NCBI GenBank assembly: GCA_003116975.1
Contig: BGKB01000004.1
Span: 124,001-188,000, forward strand
Origin: Aurantiochytrium sp. KH105
Taxonomy: Eukaryota; Sar; Bigyra; Thraustochytrida; Thraustochytriidae
DNA: 64,000 nt
Direction: 5' to 3'
Of the stretch, positions 42,220 to 51,654 are shown one piece after another (position 1 is the first letter of the stretch; each line of letters opens with the position of its first letter). Under the pieces are notes generated by a model. The model did no database searches. It saw nothing but the letters and a program-made list of their open reading frames with translations, and was not told the origin of the DNA. The translations under genes were made by a program, and so were the position numbers.

Positions 42220-42658
42220 TGTGGGTGCTCCACGCGAGTCGATCCAGCACGCAAAAGCAGAAGCGTTGTCTCGTCTCCGCGCCTCTTCAGGTCGCACTAG
42301 CTAGTGTGCGGCCGTCTAGCGCAAAATCTGTCTTGGCCTGGCCGGGCCTGGAGTGGCTCGCGCGAGCAAGCAGCTCAGGCTGCGTGCCATCCAGCGGTCG
42401 CGAGATGTTTGGCCAAGAACGATACGGAGTACGATATCGCAAAGGCCCGCTCGCTTCTTCTTCTTCATAGAATTCGTCAAACGCAGCGAGAGGCCTGGTC
42501 GCCGCCGCTGTCCACGCTTTCAACAAGCAGAGCAGCGCGCGTTGGCGCGAGGAGAACTCGCAAGGCGCACGGAAGCTCGGAGAACGATAGCCAGCGTCCC
42601 AAACTTGCCTTTTGGACGGGCAGGGTAAGAAAGACTGCGAACAAGAAAGAGGAAAGTC
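42220..42658. promoter_or_regulatory. Divergent region, GT4 / EF-hand
   Basis: 439 bp, GC-rich with a CTTCTTCTTCTT run near 42456. No gene is supported and no recognised operator was found. Confidence 0.35.
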
Positions 42659-43350
42659 ATGGAAGAGATCGCAAAGCACGCGGTCCCCGCGGCTTACCGC
42701 TCAAAGCTGCGCGAGCTTTTCGATGCGCTAGATAAAAATCGCAATGGCTACCTTGTAAGTCTTCAAGTTCTACCAAGCCCCGAAACATTTGATTTGCGAT
42801 CTCAGTCAGACTCACGCGCAAGACAACGTGATCCGACATGACAGCTTGTGCGCGAAGTGCAACTTCTCGGCTACGCTATCACGGGCAAGGTCCCATCGCA
42901 TGCGGCGGCAACGTACGTTTGAAATGAAAAACAAAATCGTAGGCACAGATTATTGGCTTCTCAGATTTTAACTTTGCTTTCTTATGGTGATCCTCAAGTC
43001 GTGAGATGAAGCGTGTATTGGCAGACTGCTCCGCTTTTCATCTACTAGAGGCGTTTCCGTCCCGAGCGGACACATGGGGTAACGCAGGATACAAGGAATT
43101 GGAACCGGAAGCCTTGCGTCTGAGTTGGCCGCAATTTCTTCTCTTCAGCCGCAGTCTCGCGACATTGCCGGTTCCTCGATTCGTTCAAGTGATCGACACG
43201 TATCTGGTCAAGATCCAGCGCGCTGAGCCGCGAATCTCTATAGAAGACCTGCAGCGCCTTAATCGCCTGCACGCTGACAAGCTCCAAGGTCTGCATGGCA
43301 TGGGCCGGTCTGCTCCTCCAAATTCTGCTCCCCCAAATCACATCCATTGA
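42659..43350 (+). CDS. EF-hand protein, three exons
   Basis: Exons 42659-42754, 42845-42912 and 42999-43350 join in frame to give 171 residues. Introns are 90 and 86 bp, with GTAAGT...GACAG and GTACGT...CAAG. The first splice falls inside the calcium loop: exon 1 ends DKNRNGYL and exon 2 continues LVRE, giving DKNRNGYLLVRE, a perfect 12-residue EF-hand loop with Asp1, Asn3, Asn5, Gly6 and Glu12. That restoration is strong support. The rest is helical and unassigned (for example SWPQFLLFSRSLATLPVPRF). A second loop is not obvious. The start is ATG 42659 with G at +4. It could be a calmodulin-like sensor or a cytoskeletal protein. Confidence 0.75.
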
Positions 43351-44267
43351 CCATTAATTTGTTTAGTCTTCGAAAACCCTTCTTCCATTGCCTAACTTTT
43401 GCTTTGCACGAAAGGATGCTGCATTTTCCAACTTCTCGTTTTGCTGCCGCGTCGATCTTGTACGAATCTAGAACGCACGCACACGAAGCTCGCCTTGTTC
43501 ACAGCATCCTGCCGCTCCACAAGAAAGCCAAGGCATCAAGCATGGCATCAACCATGCATGATGTCTCCCCAGACTAAAGCTTCTGCAAAGTAAGCCAAAA
43601 AAGCAAGCGACCGAGCAAGCAAGCAAAGCAAAGCACGGCCAGCCAGCCAAAACCTCCTCAACACGGCGCGGGGCTCCCTCCCTCCCTCCCTCCCTCCTTG
43701 CGTCCCGTCGGCGGCACCGGGAAAAGGTCTCCGCGTTTTTCCCTCGGCCCGCGTCCCCCCCTGCGCCAGTGGCGGGTAAACCCGCGCGTAGTTTCCCCGG
43801 CGCCAGAACTCTCCCCGGCGCGGGGCCAAGTGGGCTAAGCGCGCGATACCCCACTTGCGGCGCGCATTCCGCACTTGCGCGCGGCGCTTGGGCGCGCGCG
43901 ATAACCCACTTGCGGCGGGGGGCCCCGTTTCGCAGCGGCAGTCGCGNGCCGCCAACGGCCGCCGCGGACCGCGCCGCGCAGGGCCAGGCCGCGCGCGCGC
44001 GCGCGCCGGCCGCGCGCCGCGGACCGCTTCCTCCCGCTTCCTCGCGCGCCCCCGCGCCCGCCCGCGCGCCCGCCCGCGCGGCCGAGCGAGCCCGCGCGGG
44101 CCGAGGCGGCGGCCAGGACCAACCACCTCGGGCACCGCGACCCGGGCGTGCTCAGCGCCGAGGAGGAGGCCGGCGTCGGCGTCGACGTCGCCCTCTCCGG
44201 CGGCGGGGCGAGCGGCTGGACGTGGACCCTCCCGCTGGCTGGTGGCGAGAAGCTCGAGCGGCGCAGC
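43351..44267. other. Intergenic region with GC-rich block and an N
   Basis: About 0.9 kb between the EF-hand and RRP6 genes. It has a CCCT run (43677-43698), then an extremely GC-rich stretch at 43730-44140 with one ambiguous base at 43946. Tandem CACTTGCG motifs are listed separately. It is likely the RRP6 promoter and 5' UTR. Confidence 0.4.
43850..43917. promoter_or_regulatory. CACTTGCG motif cluster
   Basis: CCCACTTGCGGCG occurs at 43850 and 43905, and CCGCACTTGCGCGCG at 43869. The same core follows the three TTTGCCGC sites at 23163-23214. It lies 350-420 bp upstream of the RRP6 ATG. Confidence 0.35.
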
Positions 44268-47200
44268 ATGGGGAGCAATATGGGCGAGGAGCAGCTGTAC
44301 GAGGCGCTCATCCATGGCACCAAGGCGTCGAACAGCTTCCCCGGCGAGGCGGACGACCTCGAATACTTTGCGAGCCTGCCCGAGTTCCAGGCGCGCATCG
44401 CCGGGTTCCGCGACCGTCTCGTCAAGTTGATCATGGACCTCGCCGAGAACGCAGACAGCAGCGACCAGGTCTTCAAGCTCGAGCAGCTGCGCGATGCCAA
44501 CCCGGGCGCCCTCGAGACCTTTGAGCCCGTGTCGGAGATTATCGACATGCTCCTGGAAAACGTCGACGAGTCGCTTGACGCAAGCAGAGCGCTCTCGCGT
44601 GGCGTCGCTGCAGGAGGAGCCGCAGGCGCAGAAGCCGCCGCGGCGAAAAGCGAGCTCGTGCGCGGGGTGCGCGCGGGACTTCACGGCGTTATCACCCACG
44701 CCAAGGTGGACCGCCCCCAGAAACACTTTGCGCAGACCGTTGACAATCTTAGAACTCCCTTTAGACCAGTCTTGCACAGCAAACCGAACGCCATTGTGCC
44801 GCTCCCAGACAAGGGCATCGCTCTCCGCCCCGATGGCACCTACCCGAACCCGTACGAGACAGAAATACAGGCGGCGCTGGGTTCGCCACCCGCGTGGCTC
44901 CTCGAGCCCGCAGACCCCGTCGAGCCCGTGCGCAAACTCGAAGAAGTCCCCTGTACGTGGGTCGAAACAGAGACGCAGCTGCAAGAGATGTGCAATGCCC
45001 TCGCCGGTGAGCGTGCCATTGCCATCGATCTTGAAAACCATTCCTACCGCTCCTTCCAAGGCTTTGTCTGCCTTATGCAGGTATCCACACGTAGCGCCGA
45101 CTATCTGGTAGACACGCTGGCGCTTCGCAGCAAGCTCCATGCGCTCAACGAGCACTTTACCAATCCCAGCATTGTCAAGGTCTTTCATGGCGCCGACTCT
45201 GACGTGGTCTGGCTTCAGCGCGATTTCGGGCTGTACCTCGTATCGCTCTTTGACACCGGTCGTGCCGCGCGCGCGCTCTCTTACCCATCCGCTGGCCTGG
45301 CGTACGCACTCAAGCGTCACGTCGATCTTCGGGTCAACAAGGCTTTCCAGCTCGCTGACTGGCGCGTGCGCCCTCTCCCGGATGACATGTTTCGCTATGC
45401 TCGCGAAGACACGCATTATCTGCTGCACGTTTTTGACAAGCAACGAAATGAGCTGCTCGAAGCTGGCGGCGTCGACATGATGCGCGACGTGCTGCGCCGT
45501 TCTGCCGAGGTGGCACTCGCCACCTACGCCAAGGATACGTTCAATCCGGATGGATTCAATAAGCTTCTCGAACGCAGAAATCTCTCTCTGTCACAAGAGC
45601 AGCTTTCGGTTCTTGCCGCCGTGTACGGATGGCGCGACACCATTGCGCGGCGCGAAGATGAGTCTGTGCAATACGTTTTGCCGGACCGCATGCTTCTTCG
45701 TGTTGCCCAAGAGGCGCCGGCCTCGGCCGCGGATCTCGAGCGCTGCTGTAACCCGTTGCCAGCTGTGGTGCAGACGCGCGTCACCGAAGTACTTGCTCTC
45801 GTGCGCTCTGCGCGTGAGGCCGCCTCAGGCCAAAGCAAGCGCTATGCCGCAGCTGATGCCGACGAGGACATGGCTGTGGACCCGGAACTCAATCGCATCG
45901 CCGCGGCACCAGGCGCTCAGGACATGCAGCAGGCCAAGGGTCAAGCGCCACAACAGGGATCTGTGCAAATGGGGCTCAACTCGTCGCGCTCTTCGTTTGT
46001 CCCGATTCAGCCCAAGTCGAGTACATCAATCACCTTTGCCGAGGCTGCTAAGAGCGGCCTACAATCCTCGCAGCAGCAGCAGCAGCAGCCTTCGGGGGCG
46101 CGACGTGGATCGTTCGTGCACATGGCGAGCAGCCGCGCCACGCCAAGCCCTGTGCTTACCACTGAACAGCTGTACGACACGGCCGGGTGGCAGGACATCG
46201 GCGATCCGGATTGGAAGGCGCAAGTGATCCTCCGCAATAATACGCTGGCTAACGCTCGCCCAGCTGCAGTGAGTGCAGAGGCGCCTCGCGCCGACAACTA
46301 CCGCGCTGCTCTTGCGGCCAAAACCAAAATCGGAGAAGAACAGCTAAAGAGCGGCGCCGGCTTCGGTGCCCTGCCGCACAAGACGCCATTTGCGGCCATG
46401 GCGACGGCCATGTCTTCGGGTGAGCGCGCGAGCTCCGTGTCGATGGACGGCACGGACGATGGGCCGGCCCGTGGCGCGGCGGTTAATAGTGGGGCTGGTG
46501 ACAGCGCGGGCACCGCTGTTGGGGGGCCAACAGGACCCGAAGACGCTGTAATTGATATCGATACGCCAGCCGACGCCGATGCCTTGGAAAGTGAGGACAT
46601 CCCGCGTTCAATGGCGGAGATTTATCGCATCTCCAATCGCAATCGAAAGCGCAACAAGGACAAGAAAAAGCTCAAGGATGACAACGGCAATGGTCCGCGC
46701 AAATCCTCGCGTACCGCAAATGACGAATCATCATCCTCGTCAAGCTCCCATGCACAATCGAGCAACAATCATAATAGCACGTCCAGCGCGGCGTCTGACT
46801 CGGGCCGTTCGCATGATACAGCTGCAACGAAAAAGCGCGGCAAGGATGCTTCCAACGCTGGGGATGACAGTGAGGCGGGTGCCGGTGATGACGCAATAGA
46901 TTTCATGCGGGATATTGGCTGGGTCGAGGGTGGCAACAAGCCTGTTCCGTCGCTTGTCGTGGAAGGTGCACCAGATCAACCTGCACATTTGGCTGGCGCT
47001 AGCGCGGACACGAGCACCGGTGCGAGTGTCAGCGGTGCTGCCAGTACTGGCGCGGGTTCTAAAAAGTCGAGTACTGGGCCTGGGGCAAGCCAGACGAGCA
47101 AGGCGGGCAGCTCAAACAAGCGCGGTCGCCGAAACACGCCAAACTCGCCCAAACATCGCCCTGCTAACAATGGGAACAGCAGTGGCGCAAGTGGCGAGCA

Positions 47201-47438
47201 GCAACAGCAGCAGCAGCAACAACAGCCCCGTCAGCTCCACGGCTACGCGAAGGCGGCCGCGGCGGCAGGTGCTTTTAGCTACTCGCAGGTTGCTGCAAAT
47301 AATGGACGGGCGCCTGCATCCTCTGCGCCTGCGGCGGCCGGGTCTCGAGGACGGGGTTCTGGCCCTACACCTGCACAGGCCCAGCAGCAATACAGGTCGC
47401 GAAGTGGCGCTGCCGCGAAATCTATGTCGTATCGTTGA
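44268..47438 (+). CDS. RRP6: RRP6/EXOSC10 exosome 3'-5' exonuclease
   Basis: A 1056-residue nuclear exosome nuclease that trims rRNA, snoRNA and aberrant RNAs. The N-terminal PMC2NT region (about 40-105, FQARIAGFRDRLVKLIMDL) is the part that binds Rrp47 in other species. The DEDDy domain has D254 and E256 in AIDLENHSY, D312 in HGADSDVVWLQRDFG, and Y377/D381 in YAREDTHYLL. The HRDC domain follows (about 425-510; FNKLLERRNLSLSQEQLSV, YGWRDTIARREDESVQYV). The remaining half is disordered, with two polyGln runs, Ser-rich and basic tracts, and an Arg/Gly end. It is longer than human EXOSC10 (885 aa). The frame is open upstream to GTG 44148; ATG 44268 (AGCATGG) is preferred. Confidence 0.93.
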   Translation: MGSNMGEEQLYEALIHGTKASNSFPGEADDLEYFASLPEFQARIAGFRDRLVKLIMDLAENADSSDQVFKLEQLRDANPGALETFEPVSEIIDMLLENVDESLDASRALSRGVAAGGAAGAEAAAAKSELVRGVRAGLHGVITHAKVDRPQKHFAQTVDNLRTPFRPVLHSKPNAIVPLPDKGIALRPDGTYPNPYETEIQAALGSPPAWLLEPADPVEPVRKLEEVPCTWVETETQLQEMCNALAGERAIAIDLENHSYRSFQGFVCLMQVSTRSADYLVDTLALRSKLHALNEHFTNPSIVKVFHGADSDVVWLQRDFGLYLVSLFDTGRAARALSYPSAGLAYALKRHVDLRVNKAFQLADWRVRPLPDDMFRYAREDTHYLLHVFDKQRNELLEAGGVDMMRDVLRRSAEVALATYAKDTFNPDGFNKLLERRNLSLSQEQLSVLAAVYGWRDTIARREDESVQYVLPDRMLLRVAQEAPASAADLERCCNPLPAVVQTRVTEVLALVRSAREAASGQSKRYAAADADEDMAVDPELNRIAAAPGAQDMQQAKGQAPQQGSVQMGLNSSRSSFVPIQPKSSTSITFAEAAKSGLQSSQQQQQQPSGARRGSFVHMASSRATPSPVLTTEQLYDTAGWQDIGDPDWKAQVILRNNTLANARPAAVSAEAPRADNYRAALAAKTKIGEEQLKSGAGFGALPHKTPFAAMATAMSSGERASSVSMDGTDDGPARGAAVNSGAGDSAGTAVGGPTGPEDAVIDIDTPADADALESEDIPRSMAEIYRISNRNRKRNKDKKKLKDDNGNGPRKSSRTANDESSSSSSSHAQSSNNHNSTSSAASDSGRSHDTAATKKRGKDASNAGDDSEAGAGDDAIDFMRDIGWVEGGNKPVPSLVVEGAPDQPAHLAGASADTSTGASVSGAASTGAGSKKSSTGPGASQTSKAGSSNKRGRRNTPNSPKHRPANNGNSSGASGEQQQQQQQQQPRQLHGYAKAAAAAGAFSYSQVAANNGRAPASSAPAAAGSRGRGSGPTPAQAQQQYRSRSGAAAKSMSYR

Positions 47439-47817
47439 TACTTTCAAGTAAGAAGATTCTGATTTTCCCTTTTCCCTTTGCACTTGCGAATCTTTTTTTA
47501 AACGCCAACTTCGTATACACGCCCTCTCGCATGAACCCCCTACCTTTCTTGTAGCTTATGTTTCCATTTACATTATTTCAGGGGTCTAGTATCAGAGAGG
47601 CCTTGGCCACATTGCATTATCTATTTGTGTTCTTTGTCATACAATCACTTGCGCGAGCGATGATCGTGAGTTTTGGCCAATCTTTTTCCGCTAGACTTCG
47701 CTGGTTGACGATGGATGCGCTGGAGAGGAGAGCTGGACCGGGAGCTTCTAAGCAACGAAAGGGTCTTCAACGACACTCTCTCGTATAAATGAATGATGAA
47801 CTTGATCAGTACCATGG
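47439..47817. other. Convergent 3' intergenic region
   Basis: 379 bp between RRP6 and the unknown protein at 47818. It has an AT-rich patch near 47490-47640. No gene is supported. Confidence 0.4.
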
Positions 47818-49005
47818 TCAGGTCTTTGTTGTTGTCGCTTGTGGAAGATCAATGGATCGAATGGTCACAGAGTAGAGACGCTTGCGACTCTGCGACGCTG
47901 TCGAGGGCTGAAAAGCCGAACGAGGCCGGACCTCGAGCTCGCTCAGGCGGCGTCGCGGGAAAGAGCTGCTGAAAACGCCAGATGATGCACCAGCCGTTTG
48001 CGCCCGCGCTTGGCCGAGACTTGCCAGATCGCGAAGAGACGGAGAAGACATTGGCTTTGCAGCTCCGTCCTCCCTGCTGTCCCGATCCTGATTCTGATTC
48101 CGATTCAGGCTCTTCCTGCTCAAAGATTTTCTTACTCTGCTGGCATGACTGCCTCGACTCACAGCGCTTCCCTCGGTACGGAGCGCTTGAAGCTCTTGCT
48201 TCACGTGTTGCAGATCGCGCGTCGCTCGAGAAGGATTGAGAAGCTCTTCTTCACGCAAAGCTTCTTCCATCTCGAGCTGGTTGCTTGCGACGATTTGACA
48301 GAGTCTACGCCTGTCTCTTCGCTCGTCGCCATGACTCGTCTTGGGTCGAGCATAGATATCAAAGTCGACCGCTGTGCTAAAAGGTGGTCCTTCGGGTCGC
48401 CATTCGGACTTGAAAAAGTGCGACGGATGTTTGCGTGGGCTCAGCTGAGAGATTGCTGGCTCGTGAGCCACAAGGGGGGTTGCCTTCCAGAGGCCGCCTA
48501 GGTCTCGTTGCGGGTCTCGGTCGCGGAAACAGTGATGCACAGGGTGCCGCGAGGGCGCGACATCGAGAGGGCTCGGAGGCAGATCGATGCTGTGCGCACG
48601 TATCTCTGCGTGCGTTTTGCGTAGCGATCCAGATCTCTCCTCATCGAGCTCGCCACCTCCACGGTAGTACGCGCGAGAGGTGGATGCATGATGGCTTGAG
48701 AGAAAGTATGGGCCCCGGTGCTTGGATTTTTTAACGACGCGAAAGCCTCCTTCGGTTGGCATGGCATCGACATCATCAGGGGGTTGAGCTGCCGCCGTGC
48801 GAAGGATTTGCGCTGCTGATTCTGCCCGCTTGCCATCCACCCATTTTTGCATCCGCCTTCGCGCGCGTCGAGCAAGCTCGCTCGGCGCCCTTCCATGTGC
48901 CTCCAGACACACCGCTGCACGCGCATCTTCGTCTTGCGCGAGTTCTCGAGCGGCCTCGACCTCGCGGGCCGCCGCTCTTGCCTCCGCAACGTGGACGCTG
49001 TACAT
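47818..49005 (-). CDS. Basic, partly helical protein, unknown
   Basis: A 395-residue predicted protein, rich in Arg, Ser and Glu. The N terminus (MYSVHVAEARAAAREVEAAR) is a charged helix. A central part has aromatic/proline motifs such as KHRGPYFLSSHHASTSRAYY and HPSHFFKSEW. Another charged helix (QIVASNQLEMEEALREEELL) precedes a basic, Ser-rich C terminus with KSLSRKSLNR. No catalytic motif, membrane span or signal is visible. It could be a cytoskeletal or flagellar structural protein, but this is only a guess from composition. The ATG at 49005 has G at -3. It is divergent from the permease gene, 1.4 kb away. Confidence 0.6.
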   Translation of the reverse strand: MYSVHVAEARAAAREVEAARELAQDEDARAAVCLEAHGRAPSELARRARRRMQKWVDGKRAESAAQILRTAAAQPPDDVDAMPTEGGFRVVKKSKHRGPYFLSSHHASTSRAYYRGGGELDEERSGSLRKTHAEIRAHSIDLPPSPLDVAPSRHPVHHCFRDRDPQRDLGGLWKATPLVAHEPAISQLSPRKHPSHFFKSEWRPEGPPFSTAVDFDIYARPKTSHGDERRDRRRLCQIVASNQLEMEEALREEELLNPSRATRDLQHVKQELQALRTEGSAVSRGSHASRVRKSLSRKSLNRNQNQDRDSREDGAAKPMSSPSLRDLASLGQARAQTAGASSGVFSSSFPRRRLSELEVRPRSAFQPSTASQSRKRLYSVTIRSIDLPQATTTKT

Positions 49006-50435
49006 TTCGCCCCCGATTTCGCTTTGGAATCTTTTTCCTTCGAGCCGCTCACTCCTTTTACGTTAAGCGGCAAGGCTCGGCCCTTTGCTCTATGCGGAGC
49101 GAGTGAGTGAGTGAGTGCGGTGTCGCCACCACTTCAACGAGAACGGAAGAGAGGTCTTAAGAGTGATGCGTTGACAATCGCAAGTCGCTGGCGCTTGCTC
49201 AACAAGCTACACTTTACGGATCTTTTCACTGACCTCCTCTTCCTCTTTTCCTTTTCTCGCCCACATTGCCCACGTACGAGGCTGTAGTACTTTCGCTGTG
49301 CGTCGATCAAATCGATCGCGTCAATAAGTCGTCCGTATGTGTGCGGAATACACGCAGTACGTGCGAATATGAGTGTGTGTGTGAGTCTGTTTCTTCTTTT
49401 GCCTGGCGGCCGACTGCGGGGACGTGGACCCGCCGTCGAGCTCTGGCTCAACTTGCGCGGCAACAGCTCTGTCTCCGTAGTTTTCGGCGATGGCACAATC
49501 TATCACACACATTGCGCTCCCGAGCTCGCCTGGTCTCCAGTACACGCGGGCAGCCACGCTCGCGGCGCGCGCCGCGCACGCATCTGCCGCTCCTCGCCGC
49601 GCCTCTCCTCCCCCCCGCTTCTCTCCACCTGCTGGCAACTCCAGGGCACCGGATCTGTGTTTCCTCCGTGCGCCGTGCCGGCGCTCCCCTTCCCTCCATC
49701 TCCATCTCTCTCCACTCTACACGCACAGGCCGGTCTCCGCCGCCCGCCCAAGATCTCCGCGCCGCCGTCGCCGCGGCCAGCCATCCAGCCAGCGCGTCCA
49801 CGCTCCGGCGGCCTCTTTCGGCGTCCCCCTCCCGCGTCCGCGTCCCAGGTTTCATCCGTCCCTTGCTCCCTTGGTCCCGCTCGGTCCCGCTCCAAGAATT
49901 CCATTCCACCATTCCATTCATTCCATTCCATTCCTAGAATTCCACTCCATTCCATTCCGGGTCAGGCCGCCGAGTCTCTTCGCGCGGCGCTTTCGGCCGC
50001 GGCGTGCAGGAGCCCCGCCAAACTCGGCTCCTGGAGCTAGCTCCTGGAGAGGGAGGGGGGAGGGCGAGGAGAAGCGGCCGGAGCTCGGGGCCCGGACGTT
50101 TCCGCGCGGGCTGTTGGCTCGGGACTTTGCCCTGAGCGCGAGCTCGAGCACAAGCACGACGCGGACTTGCGGCGCAATAGATACGGAAGCGAGGGAAGCA
50201 CAGCGCTTTGCTGGCCGGCCGGAGCGCCTTGCCGGCTTCGACGCACGAGCGTCGAAGCCGACAGACAGACCCCGAACGAGCTCGCTGCGGCCGTGAGCTT
50301 GTGCTGCGTGCCCGCGAGAGCGGCCGGAAAGCTTTAGCTGCTCGAGCGCGTGGAGGAAGGGAGGGAAGAGCGGGACAGGTTTCCCGGAGAGGGCAGGGGG
50401 ACAAGGGAAGCGCGAGCTCGCGCGAGAGGGAGACG
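49006..50435. other. Divergent region with ATTCC array
   Basis: 1.4 kb between the unknown gene and the permease. It has GAGT/AGTG units near 49098-49118, TGTG runs near 49370-49385, CTCC-rich sequence at 49590-49800, an ATTCC array and then GC-rich leader sequence. No gene is supported. Confidence 0.4.
49895..49960. repeat. ATTCC pentanucleotide array
   Basis: About ten ATTCC units, imperfect, containing two AGAATTCC palindromes. The repeat type is like animal satellite III but only 66 bp long. Confidence 0.85.
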
Positions 50436-51554
50436 ATGTTTGAGCCGCTGGTCGCGATGGGCGTGGGCTCGGTCTTCGGACTGGTGCTGGACAAGGCGCA
50501 CAATAACATTCCGGCGAGTATCATCACGCAGATGAACATGACCAACTTTACCATGATGAGGATGTTCCTGGCCGCCTCCGGGACCAGCGCCTTTGTGATC
50601 CTGGCGCTGCACCAGCTCGGCATCAAAGAACGCACGTGTAAAGGAGGACTCTCGCTCGGGCTCAAATGGTTTGGGGGCTACGGCGCAAACTTTGTCGGCG
50701 GCATCATTCTTGGCGTCGGTCTCTTTCTTACCGGCGCCTGCCCCGGCACCGTCTTCGCCATGATGGGCGCCAACGTACCGTACTCGGGATACACGTTTGC
50801 GGGCGGCGTCCTCGGAACGATTCTCTTTGGCTACATGGAAAAGCATCTGCGCAAGAACGAGAACTTTCACGTGCGACACGAGCCGGCCACCTCAGACCTT
50901 GCGGCCAAGCTCGGCGTGCCGTTTGAGGTCGCTTCCATCGGGTTCCTCGCAGTTTGTGCTGGTGGTGTTGTCGCCGTTGAACAGCTTCTCCCATGGGGCC
51001 AGGCCCAGCTTCTCGCAGAGCCTCTCCCAGAACGCCCCCTGCTCGATGTCACGGCGCCCAGCTGGGATCCCATGGTGGCTGGCATGATTCTCGGCGGCCT
51101 CCAGCTTCCCATCAAGACGCTTACGGGCTATGCACTGGGCCAGAGCAGCGCCTATGTACAAATCGCAGGCCAATGTGCGCGCTTGGTGGACAGCAACCTT
51201 GAGACGAACAGCCCTTACCTCTTTCGCACGATTGGAGACAACTACGACCTTTTCCAGGTGTTTTCTGGTATTGGCATCATGGCCGGCGCTGCGCTTTCCA
51301 ACTATCTTGCGGGCGAGCCAGAGCTCTCGAGTCTCGCTGCCAACGGATGCGGCGATCCCGTGCGTGCATTTGTTGGCGGTGTCATCATGCTGCTTGGCGC
51401 GCGCTGCGCGGGCGGCTGCGCAAGTGGCCACGGCATCAGTGGCATGGCCACGCTCTCGGCTGGCTCCGTGGTGTCCGTCTGCGGCATGTTCCTCGGCGGC
51501 ATCTTGTGTTCAGTGGCTTCTGGATCCTTTATGCAGCAAGTTGCCGTGATCTAA
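50436..51554 (+). CDS. YeeE/YedE (TsuA-type) sulfur-compound permease
   Basis: A 372-residue membrane protein of the YeeE/YedE family, known mainly from bacteria and archaea, where TsuA imports thiosulfate. About nine hydrophobic segments are visible. The family motifs are intact: GACPGTVFAMMGA in the first half (Cys102) and GARCAGGCASGHGISGMATL in the second (Cys324 and Cys328). Conserved cysteines pass thiosulfate through the pore in characterised TsuA. The gene is intronless and has the same GC bias as its neighbours, so any transfer is old and ameliorated. ATG 50436 starts MFEPLVAMGVG. Membrane location (plasma, mitochondrial or other) is not evident; there is no clear targeting peptide. 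Confidence 0.88.
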   Translation: MFEPLVAMGVGSVFGLVLDKAHNNIPASIITQMNMTNFTMMRMFLAASGTSAFVILALHQLGIKERTCKGGLSLGLKWFGGYGANFVGGIILGVGLFLTGACPGTVFAMMGANVPYSGYTFAGGVLGTILFGYMEKHLRKNENFHVRHEPATSDLAAKLGVPFEVASIGFLAVCAGGVVAVEQLLPWGQAQLLAEPLPERPLLDVTAPSWDPMVAGMILGGLQLPIKTLTGYALGQSSAYVQIAGQCARLVDSNLETNSPYLFRTIGDNYDLFQVFSGIGIMAGAALSNYLAGEPELSSLAANGCGDPVRAFVGGVIMLLGARCAGGCASGHGISGMATLSAGSVVSVCGMFLGGILCSVASGSFMQQVAVI

Positions 51555-51654
51555 ATTGCACCCCGGGGCCTCAGGCTGGAAATGGGAAACCACCCGAGAG
51601 ACCAAAAGACAACAAACAAAAAATGGCTTGATCAAATCAAAGTTTTGTTTTTTT

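Noticed and set aside
43548..45443. 631-codon minus-strand frame opposite RRP6
   Set aside because: It overlaps the RRP6 N terminus and crosses the ambiguous base at 43946; no domain is visible.
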